Positions 26,003-36,000 of a stretch of 64,000 nt of DNA are shown one piece after another (position 1 is the stretch's first letter; the number at the start of each line of letters is the position of its first letter). The translations under genes were made by a program, and so were the position numbers. The notes under the pieces are model-generated. The model did not search any database. It saw only the letters and a program-made list of their open reading frames with translations, and was not told where the DNA came from. This DNA comes from CAIWHR01 sp963811685. Its GTDB lineage: Bacteria > Pseudomonadota > Gammaproteobacteria > Burkholderiales > Casimicrobiaceae. Location: NCBI GenBank assembly GCA_963811685.1, contig CAWESK010000005.1, positions 124,001-188,000 of the forward strand. Reading direction: 5' to 3'.

Positions 26003-26056
26003 CGTCATCGTCTCCTGGGCCGGGCGCACGCGGCGCCCATTACTGCCTTCGGACGG

Positions 26057-26098
26057 ATGCTACGGGTGATCGCCGGATCGGGACTTGATCGAGGTCAA
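26057..26098 (-). promoter_or_regulatory. FNR-dependent promoter of ccoNOQP
   Basis: TTGAT-CGAG-GTCAA (26085-26098) matches nine of ten positions of the FNR consensus TTGAT-N4-ATCAA. On the minus strand a TAGCAT -10-like box (26057-26062) gives a transcription start near 26050. This puts the FNR box centre at -41.5, the class II activation position. It lies within the 3' end of ccoS. Confidence 0.72.
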
Positions 26099-26299
26099 GG
26101 CCGGCATGGCCGCCTGCGCATCGGAATTGGCTTCGCCGTCCGGCGGGGTGGACACCGAGGAATCGTCATCGGCAAGGATTCGATGCGCCGGCCCTTCGAG
26201 GTCGTCGAATTGTCCCGACCGCACGCACCACCAGAAGCCCGCGCCGATCAGGAAGACCAGCACGACCGATAGCGGGATCAGCAGGACGAGGATGTCCAC
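26060..26299 (-). CDS. ccoS: cbb3-type oxidase assembly protein CcoS
   Basis: A 79-residue protein starting with GTG at 26299 (VDILVLLIPLSVVLVFL). One N-terminal membrane segment is followed by WWCVRSGQFDDLEGPAHRIL, the CcoS signature, and a polar tail. CcoS is needed for cofactor insertion into CcoN. It follows ccoI by 7 bp without a clear ribosome site, suggesting translational coupling. Confidence 0.9.
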   Translation of the reverse strand: MDILVLLIPLSVVLVFLIGAGFWWCVRSGQFDDLEGPAHRILADDDSSVSTPPDGEANSDAQAAMPALTSIKSRSGDHP

Positions 26300-26306
26300 G
26301 GGGGTT

Positions 26307-28808
26307 CTAGCGACGAGATCGTTCGATGCGGGCGAGTCGCAACGCGTTGCCCACGACGACGAGCGAGGACAGCGACATGCCGGCCGCCGCTGCCAGAGGC
26401 GTGACATACCCGAAGGCCGCGGCCGGGATGGCGACTGCGTTGTAGGCGAGCGCCCAGCCCAGATTCTCGCGCACGACGCGCAGCGTCTTCCGCGCGTGGC
26501 GAAGCGCGTCGGCGATGAGTCCGAGATCGTCGGCCAGCACGACGATGTCGGCGGTCCATTGCGCAAGCGGCGTGGCGCTTCCGAGGCTCACCGACACCTG
26601 GGCCTGGGCGAGCGAGGGCGCGTCGTTGATGCCGTCCCCGACCATCGCGACGACGGCATGGTCCCCCTGCAGCGCCAGAATCGCGGCGCGCTTGTCGGCC
26701 GGAGTCGCCTCGCCGCGTGCATGCTCGATACCCAGGCGATTCGCCACCGCGGCGACCGCCGATGCGCGATCGCCGGACAGGATCGCCGGCACGATGCGCA
26801 ACTCCTTCAGCCGGGCCACGAGGCCGCGCGCGCTTTCGCGCACACCTTCGCCGACCGCGAACATCGCGATGAAGCCGCGGGCGTCGCCGAGCGCGACCAG
26901 CGTCGTGGCCGCGTCGATCCACGCCGCATCCGGCGGTGCTCCCGACAGCGCGCCGACGAAATCGGGTCGCCCAACGCGGAGGATGTTTCCCTCGACGACC
27001 CCCTCGACGCCTTGGCCGGCAACGACATGGAGATGCTCGGCGCGCGGTCGCTCCAATCCCGTTGCCGCCGCCCGGAACACCTGCGCGAGCGGATGTTCGG
27101 ACGTCGCTTCGAGCGCCGCGGCGAGCGCGATCACCTCGTCCCGCGTGCCGCCGCGCTGTGGCTGCACGTCGACGAGCGACCCGCATCCCGGCGTCAACGT
27201 GCCGGTCTTGTCGAAGACGACATGCGTCACCTGCGCAAGCGACTCGAGCGCATCCCCGCGCGTCACGATCACCTGCCGGCGCGCGAGCGCACCGGTCGCC
27301 GCCGCGAGTGCCGCAGGTGTGGCGAGCGACAGCGCGCACGGGCAGGACACTACCAGCACGGCAAAGGTGACCGCGAGCGCACGCGACGGGTCGTGCAGCC
27401 ACCAGACAACGGCCGTGAGCGCCGCCAGCGCGAGAAGCGCGCCCACGAACCAGGCGGCGGACCGGTCGGCGACGCGCGCCATCCGCGGCCGGTCGGAAGC
27501 CGCGCGAGCGACGAGGCGCTCGATCGCCGCCAGGCGGGTCGCCTCGCCGGCGGCGATGACGCGAACCACGATCGCATCATCGCGAACGATGCTGCCCGCA
27601 AGCACCGGCTCGCCGGCAGCTTTGCGAATCGGTCGCGATTCGCCGGTGAGGATCGCCTCCTCCACATTCGCGCATCCGTCGGCGACCGCTCCGTCCGCAG
27701 GGACCGTCGCGCCGGCGCGCACCAGCACGAAGTCTCCCGCCACCAGCTCGGCGGCGGCGACGGAACGGCATTCCTGCCGCGCCGGCCAGTCGACCAGCTG
27801 TTCGGCGGTCGCCGGGCGCGCGCGGGCCACGGCCTCGACGGCGTCGCCCGCCCGTCGGCGCGCGATGAGCTCGACGTAGCGCGCCACCAGGAGCAGCGCG
27901 ATGAACATCGTCACCGTGTCGTAGTAGGACGCGCCGGAGCCCGATGCGGTCGACACGACGCTTGCCGCGAACGCGGCCGCGATGCCGAGCGCGACCGGCA
28001 CGTCCATGCCGAGGCGGCCCAGGCGAACGTCGCGCCACGCGCCCTGGAAGAACGGCGCCGCGGAATAGAGAAGCGCCGGCAGCGTGAGCGTGAGGCTCGC
28101 CCAGTCGAGCAGCAGCCGGTGCTCCGGTGCGACGCCCTCGATCGTGACGTACGTGGGCAGCGCGAACATCATCACCTGCATCATCGCGAGGAGCGCGATC
28201 GCGGTCCGCAAGAGCAGCGTGCGCGCCTCGCGGCGGACGAGGATCTCGCGCCGGGCGGGGTCGTACGGCCACGCGCGGTAGCCGATGGCGGCGATGGCGC
28301 GCAGAACGTCGGAGAGTCTCGCGACGGCGGGGTCGAAGACCACGCGCGCGCGTCGTGTCGCGAAATTGACCGCGACGCCGCAAATCCCGGGACGCTGCGC
28401 GAGCCAGTGCTCGATCAGCCAGATGCACGCGCCGCAGTGGATGCCTTCCAGCAGCAACGAAACGTCGCGTCGACCGTCGGGCGTCGAGTGCGCGAACGTA
28501 GCCTGCACCACCGGATCGTCGTACTGCGTCCAGGGGTCGGCCGCGGCGGGCTCGTCCACGCTGTCGGAAGTTTCGGTGCGGCGGTCGTAGAACGCGTCGA
28601 GTCCCGCCGCGTGGATCGTCCGCGCGATGCCGAGACAACCCGCGCAGCAGAAGTCGCGCGCGCCCCCCCCGAGTACGGCCCGCCACCGCCCCGGGTGCCG
28701 GTTGGGAAGCCCGCAGTGGAAGCACATCGCCGCGAGCGGCGATGCCGCCTCCCCGCCGACACGCGGCGGGGCCGGCTCCGGTGCGACGATGGGGGACGCT
28801 ACGTACAT
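26307..28808 (-). CDS. ccoI: copper-translocating P-type ATPase for cbb3 maturation
   Basis: CcoI/FixI exports copper toward CcoN assembly. The start MYVASPIVAPEP gives 833 residues. In order: an N-terminal CFHCG / CCAGC cysteine domain, a haem-copper-type HMA domain with GIHCGACIW (about residue 120), membrane helices including the CPC motif (VVSCPCALSLATP), the phosphorylation site DKTGTLTPG, SEHPLA and the hinge GDGINDAPSLAQA. The upstream start region was rejected as non-coding. It heads the ccoI-ccoS-ccoN run. Confidence 0.96.
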   Translation of the reverse strand: MYVASPIVAPEPAPPRVGGEAASPLAAMCFHCGLPNRHPGRWRAVLGGGARDFCCAGCLGIARTIHAAGLDAFYDRRTETSDSVDEPAAADPWTQYDDPVVQATFAHSTPDGRRDVSLLLEGIHCGACIWLIEHWLAQRPGICGVAVNFATRRARVVFDPAVARLSDVLRAIAAIGYRAWPYDPARREILVRREARTLLLRTAIALLAMMQVMMFALPTYVTIEGVAPEHRLLLDWASLTLTLPALLYSAAPFFQGAWRDVRLGRLGMDVPVALGIAAAFAASVVSTASGSGASYYDTVTMFIALLLVARYVELIARRRAGDAVEAVARARPATAEQLVDWPARQECRSVAAAELVAGDFVLVRAGATVPADGAVADGCANVEEAILTGESRPIRKAAGEPVLAGSIVRDDAIVVRVIAAGEATRLAAIERLVARAASDRPRMARVADRSAAWFVGALLALAALTAVVWWLHDPSRALAVTFAVLVVSCPCALSLATPAALAAATGALARRQVIVTRGDALESLAQVTHVVFDKTGTLTPGCGSLVDVQPQRGGTRDEVIALAAALEATSEHPLAQVFRAAATGLERPRAEHLHVVAGQGVEGVVEGNILRVGRPDFVGALSGAPPDAAWIDAATTLVALGDARGFIAMFAVGEGVRESARGLVARLKELRIVPAILSGDRASAVAAVANRLGIEHARGEATPADKRAAILALQGDHAVVAMVGDGINDAPSLAQAQVSVSLGSATPLAQWTADIVVLADDLGLIADALRHARKTLRVVRENLGWALAYNAVAIPAAAFGYVTPLAAAAGMSLSSLVVVGNALRLARIERSRR

Positions 28809-28862
28809 CCGGCGGAATCTACGGAGCGGCCCTGCGGGGGTCAACTCATCGTTGGCCCGAGT

Positions 28863-28925
28863 TTGATCGGCGACAAGTCGCCCATTGATTTTGCGCAACG
28901 CCGCGGCGATCATGCGAGCGATAAT
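28863..28925 (+). promoter_or_regulatory. tandem FNR-like sites upstream of the stress protein gene
   Basis: Two TTGAT half-sites with degraded partners are present: TTGAT-CGGC-GACAA (28863-28876) and TTGAT-TTTG-CGCAA (28885-28898). A GATAAT -10 box (28920-28925) implies a start near 28932, which puts the second site at about -41.5. The divergent ccoI lies to the left but has no AT-rich -10 at a matching position. Confidence 0.55.
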
Positions 28926-28954
28926 GTCTTTCCCTTTGCAACAAAGGATCGGCC

Positions 28955-29398
28955 ATGTACAAGAACCTGCTGGTGGCAACCGATGGGTCGAAGCTCTCGG
29001 ACAAGGCGGTTGCGCATGCGATTTCGCTTGCGCAGGCGCTGGGCGCCTCGCTGACGGCGTTCTATGCCGCGCCGGATTACCCGATGCCCGCCTATGCCGA
29101 TGGCGTCGTCTATGAGCCGGTCTCGCGCAAGGAGTACGGGAAGCTCGCCGCCGAGGATGCGCAGAAGATCCTCGACGCGGTGGCGACGAAAGCCGACGCC
29201 GCGGGTGTCGCCTGCAAGACCGCGTATGCGATCGCGGCGGCGCCATGGGAAGCGATCCTCGCCGCGGCGAAGAAAAGCAAGTGCGACGCGATCGTCATGG
29301 CCTCGCATGGCCGTCGGGGGCTCTCCGCGGTGCTGCTCGGCAGCGAGACGCAGAAGGTCCTCACGCATTCGAAGTTGCCGGTGATCGTCGTCCGCTAG
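28955..29398 (+). CDS. universal stress protein, UspA family
   Basis: A single-domain 147-residue Usp beginning MYKNLLVATDGSKLSDKAV, with AAAGGA before the start. The ATP-binding consensus G-2x-G-9x-G-S/T is present as GRRGLSAVLLGSETQ (about residues 115-129), so it is the nucleotide-binding type. Position beside ccoI and the FNR-like sites suggests induction at low oxygen, as for other Usp proteins of denitrifying or microaerobic bacteria. Confidence 0.93.
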   Translation: MYKNLLVATDGSKLSDKAVAHAISLAQALGASLTAFYAAPDYPMPAYADGVVYEPVSRKEYGKLAAEDAQKILDAVATKADAAGVACKTAYAIAAAPWEAILAAAKKSKCDAIVMASHGRRGLSAVLLGSETQKVLTHSKLPVIVVR

Positions 29399-29428
29399 GC
29401 GCCCCGCAGCGCGCTCAGGGCTGACCCG

Positions 29429-31090
29429 GTGGCGGCGAGACTATCCGTGCGCGCGGAGCGATCGGCGGCGCGCCGTGCGATCGCGGTGCAACCGTTGCTT
29501 TTCGGCTTCGGCACCGACGGCGCGGATCGGCAATTCCTGCCGTGGCTCGCACAGAATGTCGCGGCGCTATTCACGATCCTGTTGTCGGTCGTGCTCATCG
29601 TTCTGCTCGGTGCGCTCGTCTATGCGCTGTGGCGCGAGCTTCGCCGCAGCACGATCGTGCTCGATCCGCTGGAGGTTCCGCGCGAGCTCGCCGAGCGCGG
29701 TTACACGCCTGCCGTCGTGACCGAACGGCTCCTCAATGCCATCCACACAATCCAGAGCGTCGCCACGACGCAGAAGCCGCGGCGCGGACACGTCGCCTCC
29801 GCGCTCGAGGCGGACATCCAGATTCCGGTCGGCCGTCTGTCGATCAAGTCGGTCGCCCGCTACTTCCGCCAGCTCCTGGATCTCTCCGATGCGCAGGTCG
29901 CGGGAGAAATCACGCGCGACGGCGACGCGTTCACGCTGCAGTTGCGGCGGCGCGATGGGGCGCGGACGACGATCGCGCGCGAGCGAACCGCAACCGACGT
30001 CGGATCGCTGATCGGAGTCGGCGCCGAGGAGGTCGTGCGCCTCACCGATCCCTATGTGCTCGCGTCCTACTACATGGAGCAGGAACTGCCCGGCCCCGAG
30101 TTCCCGAAGACCACCGAGACACTGAAGCACGTCATGGAGACGAGGCCCGACGAAATGCCGTGGGCCTGCAACCTCCAGGGGCTGCTGCTCCTCAATCGCC
30201 ACGATGTGGCCGAGGCGCTGGCCGTGCTGCGGCGCGGCTTCGAAGCCGACCCGAAGCTGCAGAGCCCGGTGTCCGAGGAGTACATGACGGCGCTGGTGCG
30301 CAACGGCCGGACGGACGAGGCGCTGCGCATCGTCGACGCGGCGGCGGCGCGGCCCCTCTCGGCGACGCAGCGGACGCGCATCGGCTGGTGCAACGTCATG
30401 CTGGGTCGCTACCGCATTGCCTACCGTCATTTCCGCCGCGTCGTCGCCACGCATCGCGGTCGCGCCTACGCGATGCTCGGCCTCGCGGTGTGCCTGTGGC
30501 GTCTCCATCGATACCGCGAAGCCGTTGCGGCATTCGAGGTCTACTTCCGCCTGCGCGGACCCGGCTGGACGGGAGTCAATCCGTACGTCTGCGCGCTGCT
30601 CGACTTGGGCCGTGTCGACGATGCCGTGCGCACGGCGGAGGAGCTCTATGCGCGCTATCCCGACGAGTCGGCGGCAATCGCCGCGCTCGCCCGAGTCCGC
30701 CTCCAACAAGGACGCGCCGCCGAGGCCGCGACGATCGCCGAAGCCGGCACCCGGCGCTGGTCGCTGCGCTCGCTCAACTGGTACTGCTGGGGCGAGGCGC
30801 TGCGGATGCAAGGCGATCCCGAGGGCGCGATCGCGAAATTCCGCCAGCTCTACGCACAGGAAATGCCCGTGCCCGAGTGCGTGACGGGCTGGGCGCGCGC
30901 GCTCGTCGATCTTGGGCGCAACGAGGAGGCGCTCGCGAAATTCGCCGAGGCGGAGAAGATCGACAAGGAAGACGCGCGCAACTATCTCCATTGGGGAGAC
31001 GCGCTGCGACGGATCGGCCGCACGGCCGACGGCGATGCGCTGATCGCGAAGGCGCACAAGCTCGCGGCGAAGCAGGAACTCCTGCTGTAA
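29429..31090 (+). CDS. TPR-repeat protein with N-terminal membrane anchor
   Basis: A 553-residue protein. GTG at 29429 is the earliest start; a second GTG at 29447 is possible. One membrane segment (NVAALFTILLSVVLIVLLGALV, about residues 44-65) is followed by a mixed domain and, from about residue 230, a run of TPR-like helical pairs (AEALAVLRRGFEADP, REAVAAFEVYFRL, GAIAKFRQLYAQE, EALAKFAEAEKID). Probably a cytoplasmic-facing scaffold. No partner is indicated by the neighbours. Confidence 0.75.
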   Translation: MAARLSVRAERSAARRAIAVQPLLFGFGTDGADRQFLPWLAQNVAALFTILLSVVLIVLLGALVYALWRELRRSTIVLDPLEVPRELAERGYTPAVVTERLLNAIHTIQSVATTQKPRRGHVASALEADIQIPVGRLSIKSVARYFRQLLDLSDAQVAGEITRDGDAFTLQLRRRDGARTTIARERTATDVGSLIGVGAEEVVRLTDPYVLASYYMEQELPGPEFPKTTETLKHVMETRPDEMPWACNLQGLLLLNRHDVAEALAVLRRGFEADPKLQSPVSEEYMTALVRNGRTDEALRIVDAAAARPLSATQRTRIGWCNVMLGRYRIAYRHFRRVVATHRGRAYAMLGLAVCLWRLHRYREAVAAFEVYFRLRGPGWTGVNPYVCALLDLGRVDDAVRTAEELYARYPDESAAIAALARVRLQQGRAAEAATIAEAGTRRWSLRSLNWYCWGEALRMQGDPEGAIAKFRQLYAQEMPVPECVTGWARALVDLGRNEEALAKFAEAEKIDKEDARNYLHWGDALRRIGRTADGDALIAKAHKLAAKQELLL

Positions 31091-31136
31091 CGCCCTCGCC
31101 GGCCGTTTCCCGGGAAGGCGCAGGGGCCGCCGAATC

Positions 31137-31817
31137 TCAGGCGCTCGCCAGCGCCTCCAGCGCGTCGCGATCGACAATGTGGATGCGCTCGCGCGCGAGA
31201 TCGACCCATCCGCGGTCCTCGAAGGCCCGCAGCAGCCGGCTCACCATTTCGCGCACGCTGCCGAGCTCGTCGGCGAGGGCCTGATGAGTCGCCCGCACGG
31301 GATCTTCCTTGCGCAGCAACAGCATCGCGAGGCGCTGGTCGAGCTTCTGGTAGGCGATCGCTTCGACGAGCGACATCAGCGTGGCGAGACGCTCGCCGAA
31401 CAGGCTGAACACATGATCGCGGAATGCCGGGTCGCTCGCGATCAGCGCCTGGAAGTCGGCCGGGGGCACGATCAGCAATTCCACGTTGGTTTCGGCGATG
31501 CCCGTCGCGGCGTAGTCCGAATGCCCGAGCAGGCAGCTTCCGGACAGGAGGCAACTTTCACCCGGCTTCACGCGATAGAGCGGCATTTCGCGCCCGTTGG
31601 GATAGCGCTGCAGCACCTTGATCGTTCCGGCCAGAACCAGCGGGAATCCCGAGCATGGCGTGTGGGCGTCGAACATGACGGTCCCCGCCGTCGCCTTGCG
31701 GTGGACGCCGTGGCGCACGATGCGGGCCAGCGTCGCCGGCGCTGCGCCGGCAAGCGCGGGAAAGAGCCGCAGCAGCGTCGCCTCCAGGTTCGCGAGGGCG
31801 GCGGCGGAATCGGGCAT
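31137..31817 (-). CDS. Crp/Fnr-family transcription regulator (CRP-type recognition helix)
   Basis: A 226-residue protein with an N-terminal cyclic-nucleotide-like sensor barrel and C-terminal helix-turn-helix (HQALADELGSVREMVSRLLRAF, about residues 174-195). Arg, Glu and Arg sit where CRP has the residues that read TGTGA half-sites. A perfect TGTGA-N6-TCACA site lies 114 bp upstream of its start, so autoregulation is plausible. A conserved-looking cluster CLLSGSCLLGH in the sensor domain contains two cysteines; the signal is unknown. Confidence 0.85.
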   Translation of the reverse strand: MPDSAAALANLEATLLRLFPALAGAAPATLARIVRHGVHRKATAGTVMFDAHTPCSGFPLVLAGTIKVLQRYPNGREMPLYRVKPGESCLLSGSCLLGHSDYAATGIAETNVELLIVPPADFQALIASDPAFRDHVFSLFGERLATLMSLVEAIAYQKLDQRLAMLLLRKEDPVRATHQALADELGSVREMVSRLLRAFEDRGWVDLARERIHIVDRDALEALASA

Positions 31818-31930
31818 GTGTGAGGTGAGCGCGGATCGAATGCCGGACGCATCTTCGCCTGAATTCTACCGCCGCGCACATCCCCGATCTCGGACGGCGC
31901 CCGGGAGAGAGAGGCGAGGAATCGCCTGTT

Positions 31931-31946
31931 TGTGACGCAGGTCACA
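31931..31946. promoter_or_regulatory. perfect CRP-like operator TGTGA-N6-TCACA
   Basis: TGTGACGCAGGTCACA is a full match to the CRP 5-6-5 palindrome. It lies between the divergent Crp-type regulator and the RND adaptor gene. Its centre is 41.5 bp from the first ATG of the adaptor. A GATCAT -10-like box at 31968-31973 would place transcription start on that ATG, making a leaderless message. Confidence 0.68.
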
Positions 31947-31979
31947 GACGATCCCGCGCCGCCGAACGATCATGCTGCC

Positions 31980-33038
31980 ATGATGCGCACCGATCGTACG
32001 TTCGCTGGGGCTGTTGCGCTGCTCGGCCTTCTCGCCGTGGCGCCGCTTGTTTCGGCGGAGGCCATTGGCCAGCCAGGTGTCGTGGTCGAGTATCGCGATC
32101 TCGACCGCTTCGCCACGGCGGAGGGGATCGTGGAGGCGATGCGGCTGTCGACGCTCGCCGCACAGGTCGCCGGCCGGGTCGTGTCGCTGCCGGTCAAGGC
32201 AGGGGACGTGGTCAAGGCTGGGCAGGTGCTGGTTGAAATCGATTCGCGCAGCGCGATCCAGGCCGAAGCCGCGAGCCAGAGCCAGGTGCGGGAGGCGCAG
32301 GCGAATCTCGCCAATGCCAAGGCGAAACACGAGCGCAATCTGCGGCTGTACGAGCAGAAGTTCATCAGCCGCGCGGCATTGGACCAGACCGAGTCCGAGT
32401 TCGCCGCCGCGCAGGCGCAGGCGGCGGCGGCGATTGCCAACGCTGGAGTGTCGGCGACGTCGAAGAGCTTCACGACCATCGTCGCTCCGTACGGCGGCAT
32501 TGTCGCCGCGACGCAAGTCGAGGTCGGCGACATGGCGACGATGGGGCGGCCGCTCGTCACGGTGTTCGATCCGCGCGAATTGCGGGTCACCGCAACGTTG
32601 CCGCAGGCGGTGCTCGCCCAGGCGAGGCTCGACGCGCCGATCAGCGTGGAGATACCGTCGCTCGCGCTCGAACTCGTCGCCCGACGCGTTACCGTCATCC
32701 CGATGGCCGACGCGCGCACGCATACGACGGCGGTGCGCCTCGAGCTGCCGGGCGCCAACGGACTCATGCCCGGCCAGTACGCGCGGGCAAGGATCGTGAC
32801 CGGCCGCACGCGGGCGCTCGCCGTTCCGGAGTCGGCGGTCCTGCGACGCGGCGAGGTGACGGCCGTCTACGTCATCGATGCAAACGGACGCGCACAGCTG
32901 CGGCAGGTCCGGCTCGGGGAAACGGCGGGCAATGGATTCGTCGAGGTGCTCGCGGGGTTGGGCGCGGGTGAACGCGTGGCGCTCGACCCGGTGCGCGCCG
33001 GCATCGAGGCCAGCAAGGGCGGCGACGCGCGGTCGTAG
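31980..33038 (+). CDS. RND efflux periplasmic adaptor subunit
   Basis: Membrane-fusion protein linking the inner-membrane pump to an outer-membrane channel. 352 residues from the first of two adjacent ATGs. A signal segment (FAGAVALLGLLAVAPLVSA), barrel/lipoyl halves (GRVVSLPVKAGDVVKAGQVL and SFTTIVAPYGGIVA) around an alpha-hairpin rich in AQAQAAAA, then a C-terminal domain. No lipobox cysteine is seen. The RND pump follows 2 bp downstream. Confidence 0.93.
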   Translation: MMRTDRTFAGAVALLGLLAVAPLVSAEAIGQPGVVVEYRDLDRFATAEGIVEAMRLSTLAAQVAGRVVSLPVKAGDVVKAGQVLVEIDSRSAIQAEAASQSQVREAQANLANAKAKHERNLRLYEQKFISRAALDQTESEFAAAQAQAAAAIANAGVSATSKSFTTIVAPYGGIVAATQVEVGDMATMGRPLVTVFDPRELRVTATLPQAVLAQARLDAPISVEIPSLALELVARRVTVIPMADARTHTTAVRLELPGANGLMPGQYARARIVTGRTRALAVPESAVLRRGEVTAVYVIDANGRAQLRQVRLGETAGNGFVEVLAGLGAGERVALDPVRAGIEASKGGDARS

Positions 33039-33040
33039 CG

Positions 33041-36000
33041 ATGGCGCGCATCCCGGATCCTGCACAAGCGCAGCTGGGCATTTCCGGCCGCCTCACGCGA
33101 TTTTTTCTGGCGTCGCGGCTGACGCCGCTCATCGCGCTGCGTTGCGCTCTTGCTCGGTGCGTTCGCGGTCACCGTCACGCCGCGCGAGGAGGAGCCGCAG
33201 ATCAACGTGACCATGGCCAACGTGATCGTGCCGTTTCCGGGGGCATCGGCGCGGGACGTCGAAACGCTGGTCGCCACCCCCGCGGAGCAGGTGATCGCCC
33301 AGATCCAGGGCCTCGAGCACGTCTATTCGGTGTCGAAGCCGGGCATCGCGATCATCACCGCGGAATTCAAGGTGGGAGTTCCGCGCACCGAAGCGCTGGT
33401 CCGGCTTTACGACACGATCAATGCCAACCGCGACTGGCTGCCGAAGGCGCTCAACGTCGGCGAGCCGCTGATCAAGCCGAAGGGGATCGACGACGTCGGA
33501 ATCGTCACGCTGACGTTGTGGACGGCCGACGAGGCGCGCGGCGCGTTCGACCTCGAGCAGGTCGCGCACGCGATCGAGGTCGAGCTGAAGCGCGTCCCCG
33601 GAACGCGCGAGGTGACGACCATCGGCGGCCCGGGGCGCGTCGTGCGCGTGCTGCTCGACGCGCAGAAGCTCTCTTCGTACGGATTGACCGTCGCCGACCT
33701 CCGGCAGGCGCTTGGCGCCGCCAATACGGCACTCCCTTCCGGCAAGCGCGACGCCGACAACCGGTCGATTCTGGTCGAAACCGGAGCATTTCTCGCGAAC
33801 GCGACGGAAGTCGCCTCGCTCGTCGTCGGCGCGACCGGCGGCAATCCGATCTACCTGTCCGATGTGGCGCGCATCGTCGATGGAGCTCCGCCGCCGACGC
33901 GGTACGTCTGGCTCGGCACAGGAGCGGGGGCGGCGAAGAAGGGGATCGACCGGCAGGGCGAATTTCCCGCCGTGACGATCGCCGTGACCAAGAAGCCCGG
34001 CGAGAACGCGGCGGACGTGGCGAAGCGCGTCGTCGCGCGCGTCGACGAGCTCCGCAATGCCGTAATCCCCGTCGGCATCGAGGCGACCGTCACGCGCAAC
34101 TATGGAGAGACCGCCAACGACAAGGCGATGAAGCTGATCCAGAAGCTCGTGTTTGCCACGCTGTCGGTGGTCGCCCTGGTGCTCGCTACCCTTGGCCGGC
34201 GCGAGGCGGCGATCGTCGGCGCCGCCGTGATCCTGACGCTTGCCGCAACACTCTTCGCGTCCTGGGCCTGGGGGTTCACGCTCAACCGCGTGTCGCTGTT
34301 CGCGCTGATCTTCTCGATCGGCATCCTCGTCGACGATGCGATCGTCGTCGTCGAGAACATCCACCGTCATCGCGGCCTCGAGCCGGGCGCATCGCTGCTC
34401 GCGCTCATTCCGGCGGCCGTGGACGAAGTCGGCGGACCGACGATCCTCGCGACGTTGACGGTCATCGCGGCGCTGTTGCCGATGGCGTTCGTCAGCGGAC
34501 TGATGGGACCGTACATGGCGCCGATTCCGATCAACGCCAGCATGGGGATGCTGATCTCGCTCGGCATCGCGTTGACGTTCACCCCGTGGCTGTCGCTGCG
34601 CCTCGCGCACGTCGGCGCACCCGCCGCGCACGGTGCCTCGCGCCTCGATCGGGGCCTCACGCGCGGGTTCGCGGCACTGCTGGCGCCGTTCCTCGATGCG
34701 CGCGCGGGTGCTCGCAACCGGCGCCGGCTCTGGATCGCGATCCTGCTCGCCATCGTGCTGTCGGCGCTGCTTCCGGCATTCCAGTGGGTCGTGATGAAAA
34801 TGCTGCCCTTCGACAACAAATCGGAGCTGCAGGTCGTCGTCGACATGCCGGCCGGGACTCCGGTCGAGAACACGGCAGCCGTGCTGCGGGCGATGGGCGC
34901 GTATGTCGCGACGGTTCCCGAAGTGACCGACTACGAGGCCTACGCCGGCACCGCGGCACCCATCAACTTCAACGGCCTCGTGCGCCAGTACAACCTGCGG
35001 CAGGAGCCGGAAAACGGCGATCTGCAGGTGAACCTCGTGGACAAGCACCAGCGCGACCGCCAGAGCCATCAAATCGCGGGTGCCCTGCGCCCGGAGCTCG
35101 AGCGTATCGCCGCACGCTTCGGCGCCAGGGTCAAGGTGGTGGAAGTGCCGCCCGGCCCCCCGGTGCTCTCGCCGCTCGTCGCCGAAATCTATGGTCCCGA
35201 CGAGGCCGGACGTCACGCGGTGGCGAAGCGCGTCCGCGCGGAATTCGGTCGGCACGAGGAAATCGTGGGCATCGACGATTCGATCGAGGACAGCGCGCCG
35301 AAGGAAAGCATCAGGATCGACCAGGCGCGCTCAGCCTCGCTCGGCGTCGCTTCGGCGGATGTCGTGGCTGCGATGCATGTCGCGCTCGACGGCGATGACG
35401 TCACGATGCTGCACGACGCGCAGGCGAAGTACGGCGTGCCGGTGCGGCTCACGCTTCCTCCGGAACAGCAGGCGAAGCTCGATTCCCTGCTGGCGATGAA
35501 AGTGCGCGGCAGCAGCGGCGCGCTGGTGCCGATCTCGGAGGTCGTGCGCTCACGCACGATCGAGCGCGAGCGCACGATCCACCACAAGGATCTGCTGCCC
35601 GTGTCCTATGTGATCGGCGATGTGGCCGGCAAGGCCGACAGCCCGCTGTACGGGATGTTCGCCGCGCGCGGCGCGCTTGCCGGCGCCGCGTTGCCCGAGG
35701 GCGGCACCCTCGGCGAATACTTCATCCGGCAGCCGGCGGATCCCTATCGCGAGTACGCGCTCAAATGGGACGGCGAATGGCAGGTGACCTACGAGACGTT
35801 CCGCGACATGGGAGCGGCCTATGCGGTCGGACTTGTGCTCATCTACCTCCTCGTCGTCGCCGAATTCGGCTCGTACGTCACGCCGCTCGTCATCATGGCG
35901 CCGATTCCGCTGACGATCATCGGAGTCATGCCCGGGCACGCGCTGCTGCACGCGCCGTTCACCGCGACCTCGATGATCGGGATGATCGCGCTCGCCGGGA

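Noticed and set aside
28863..28876. FNR site controlling ccoI
   Set aside because: No AT-rich -10 box lies at a suitable distance on the ccoI side. Assigned instead to the stress gene side with low confidence.
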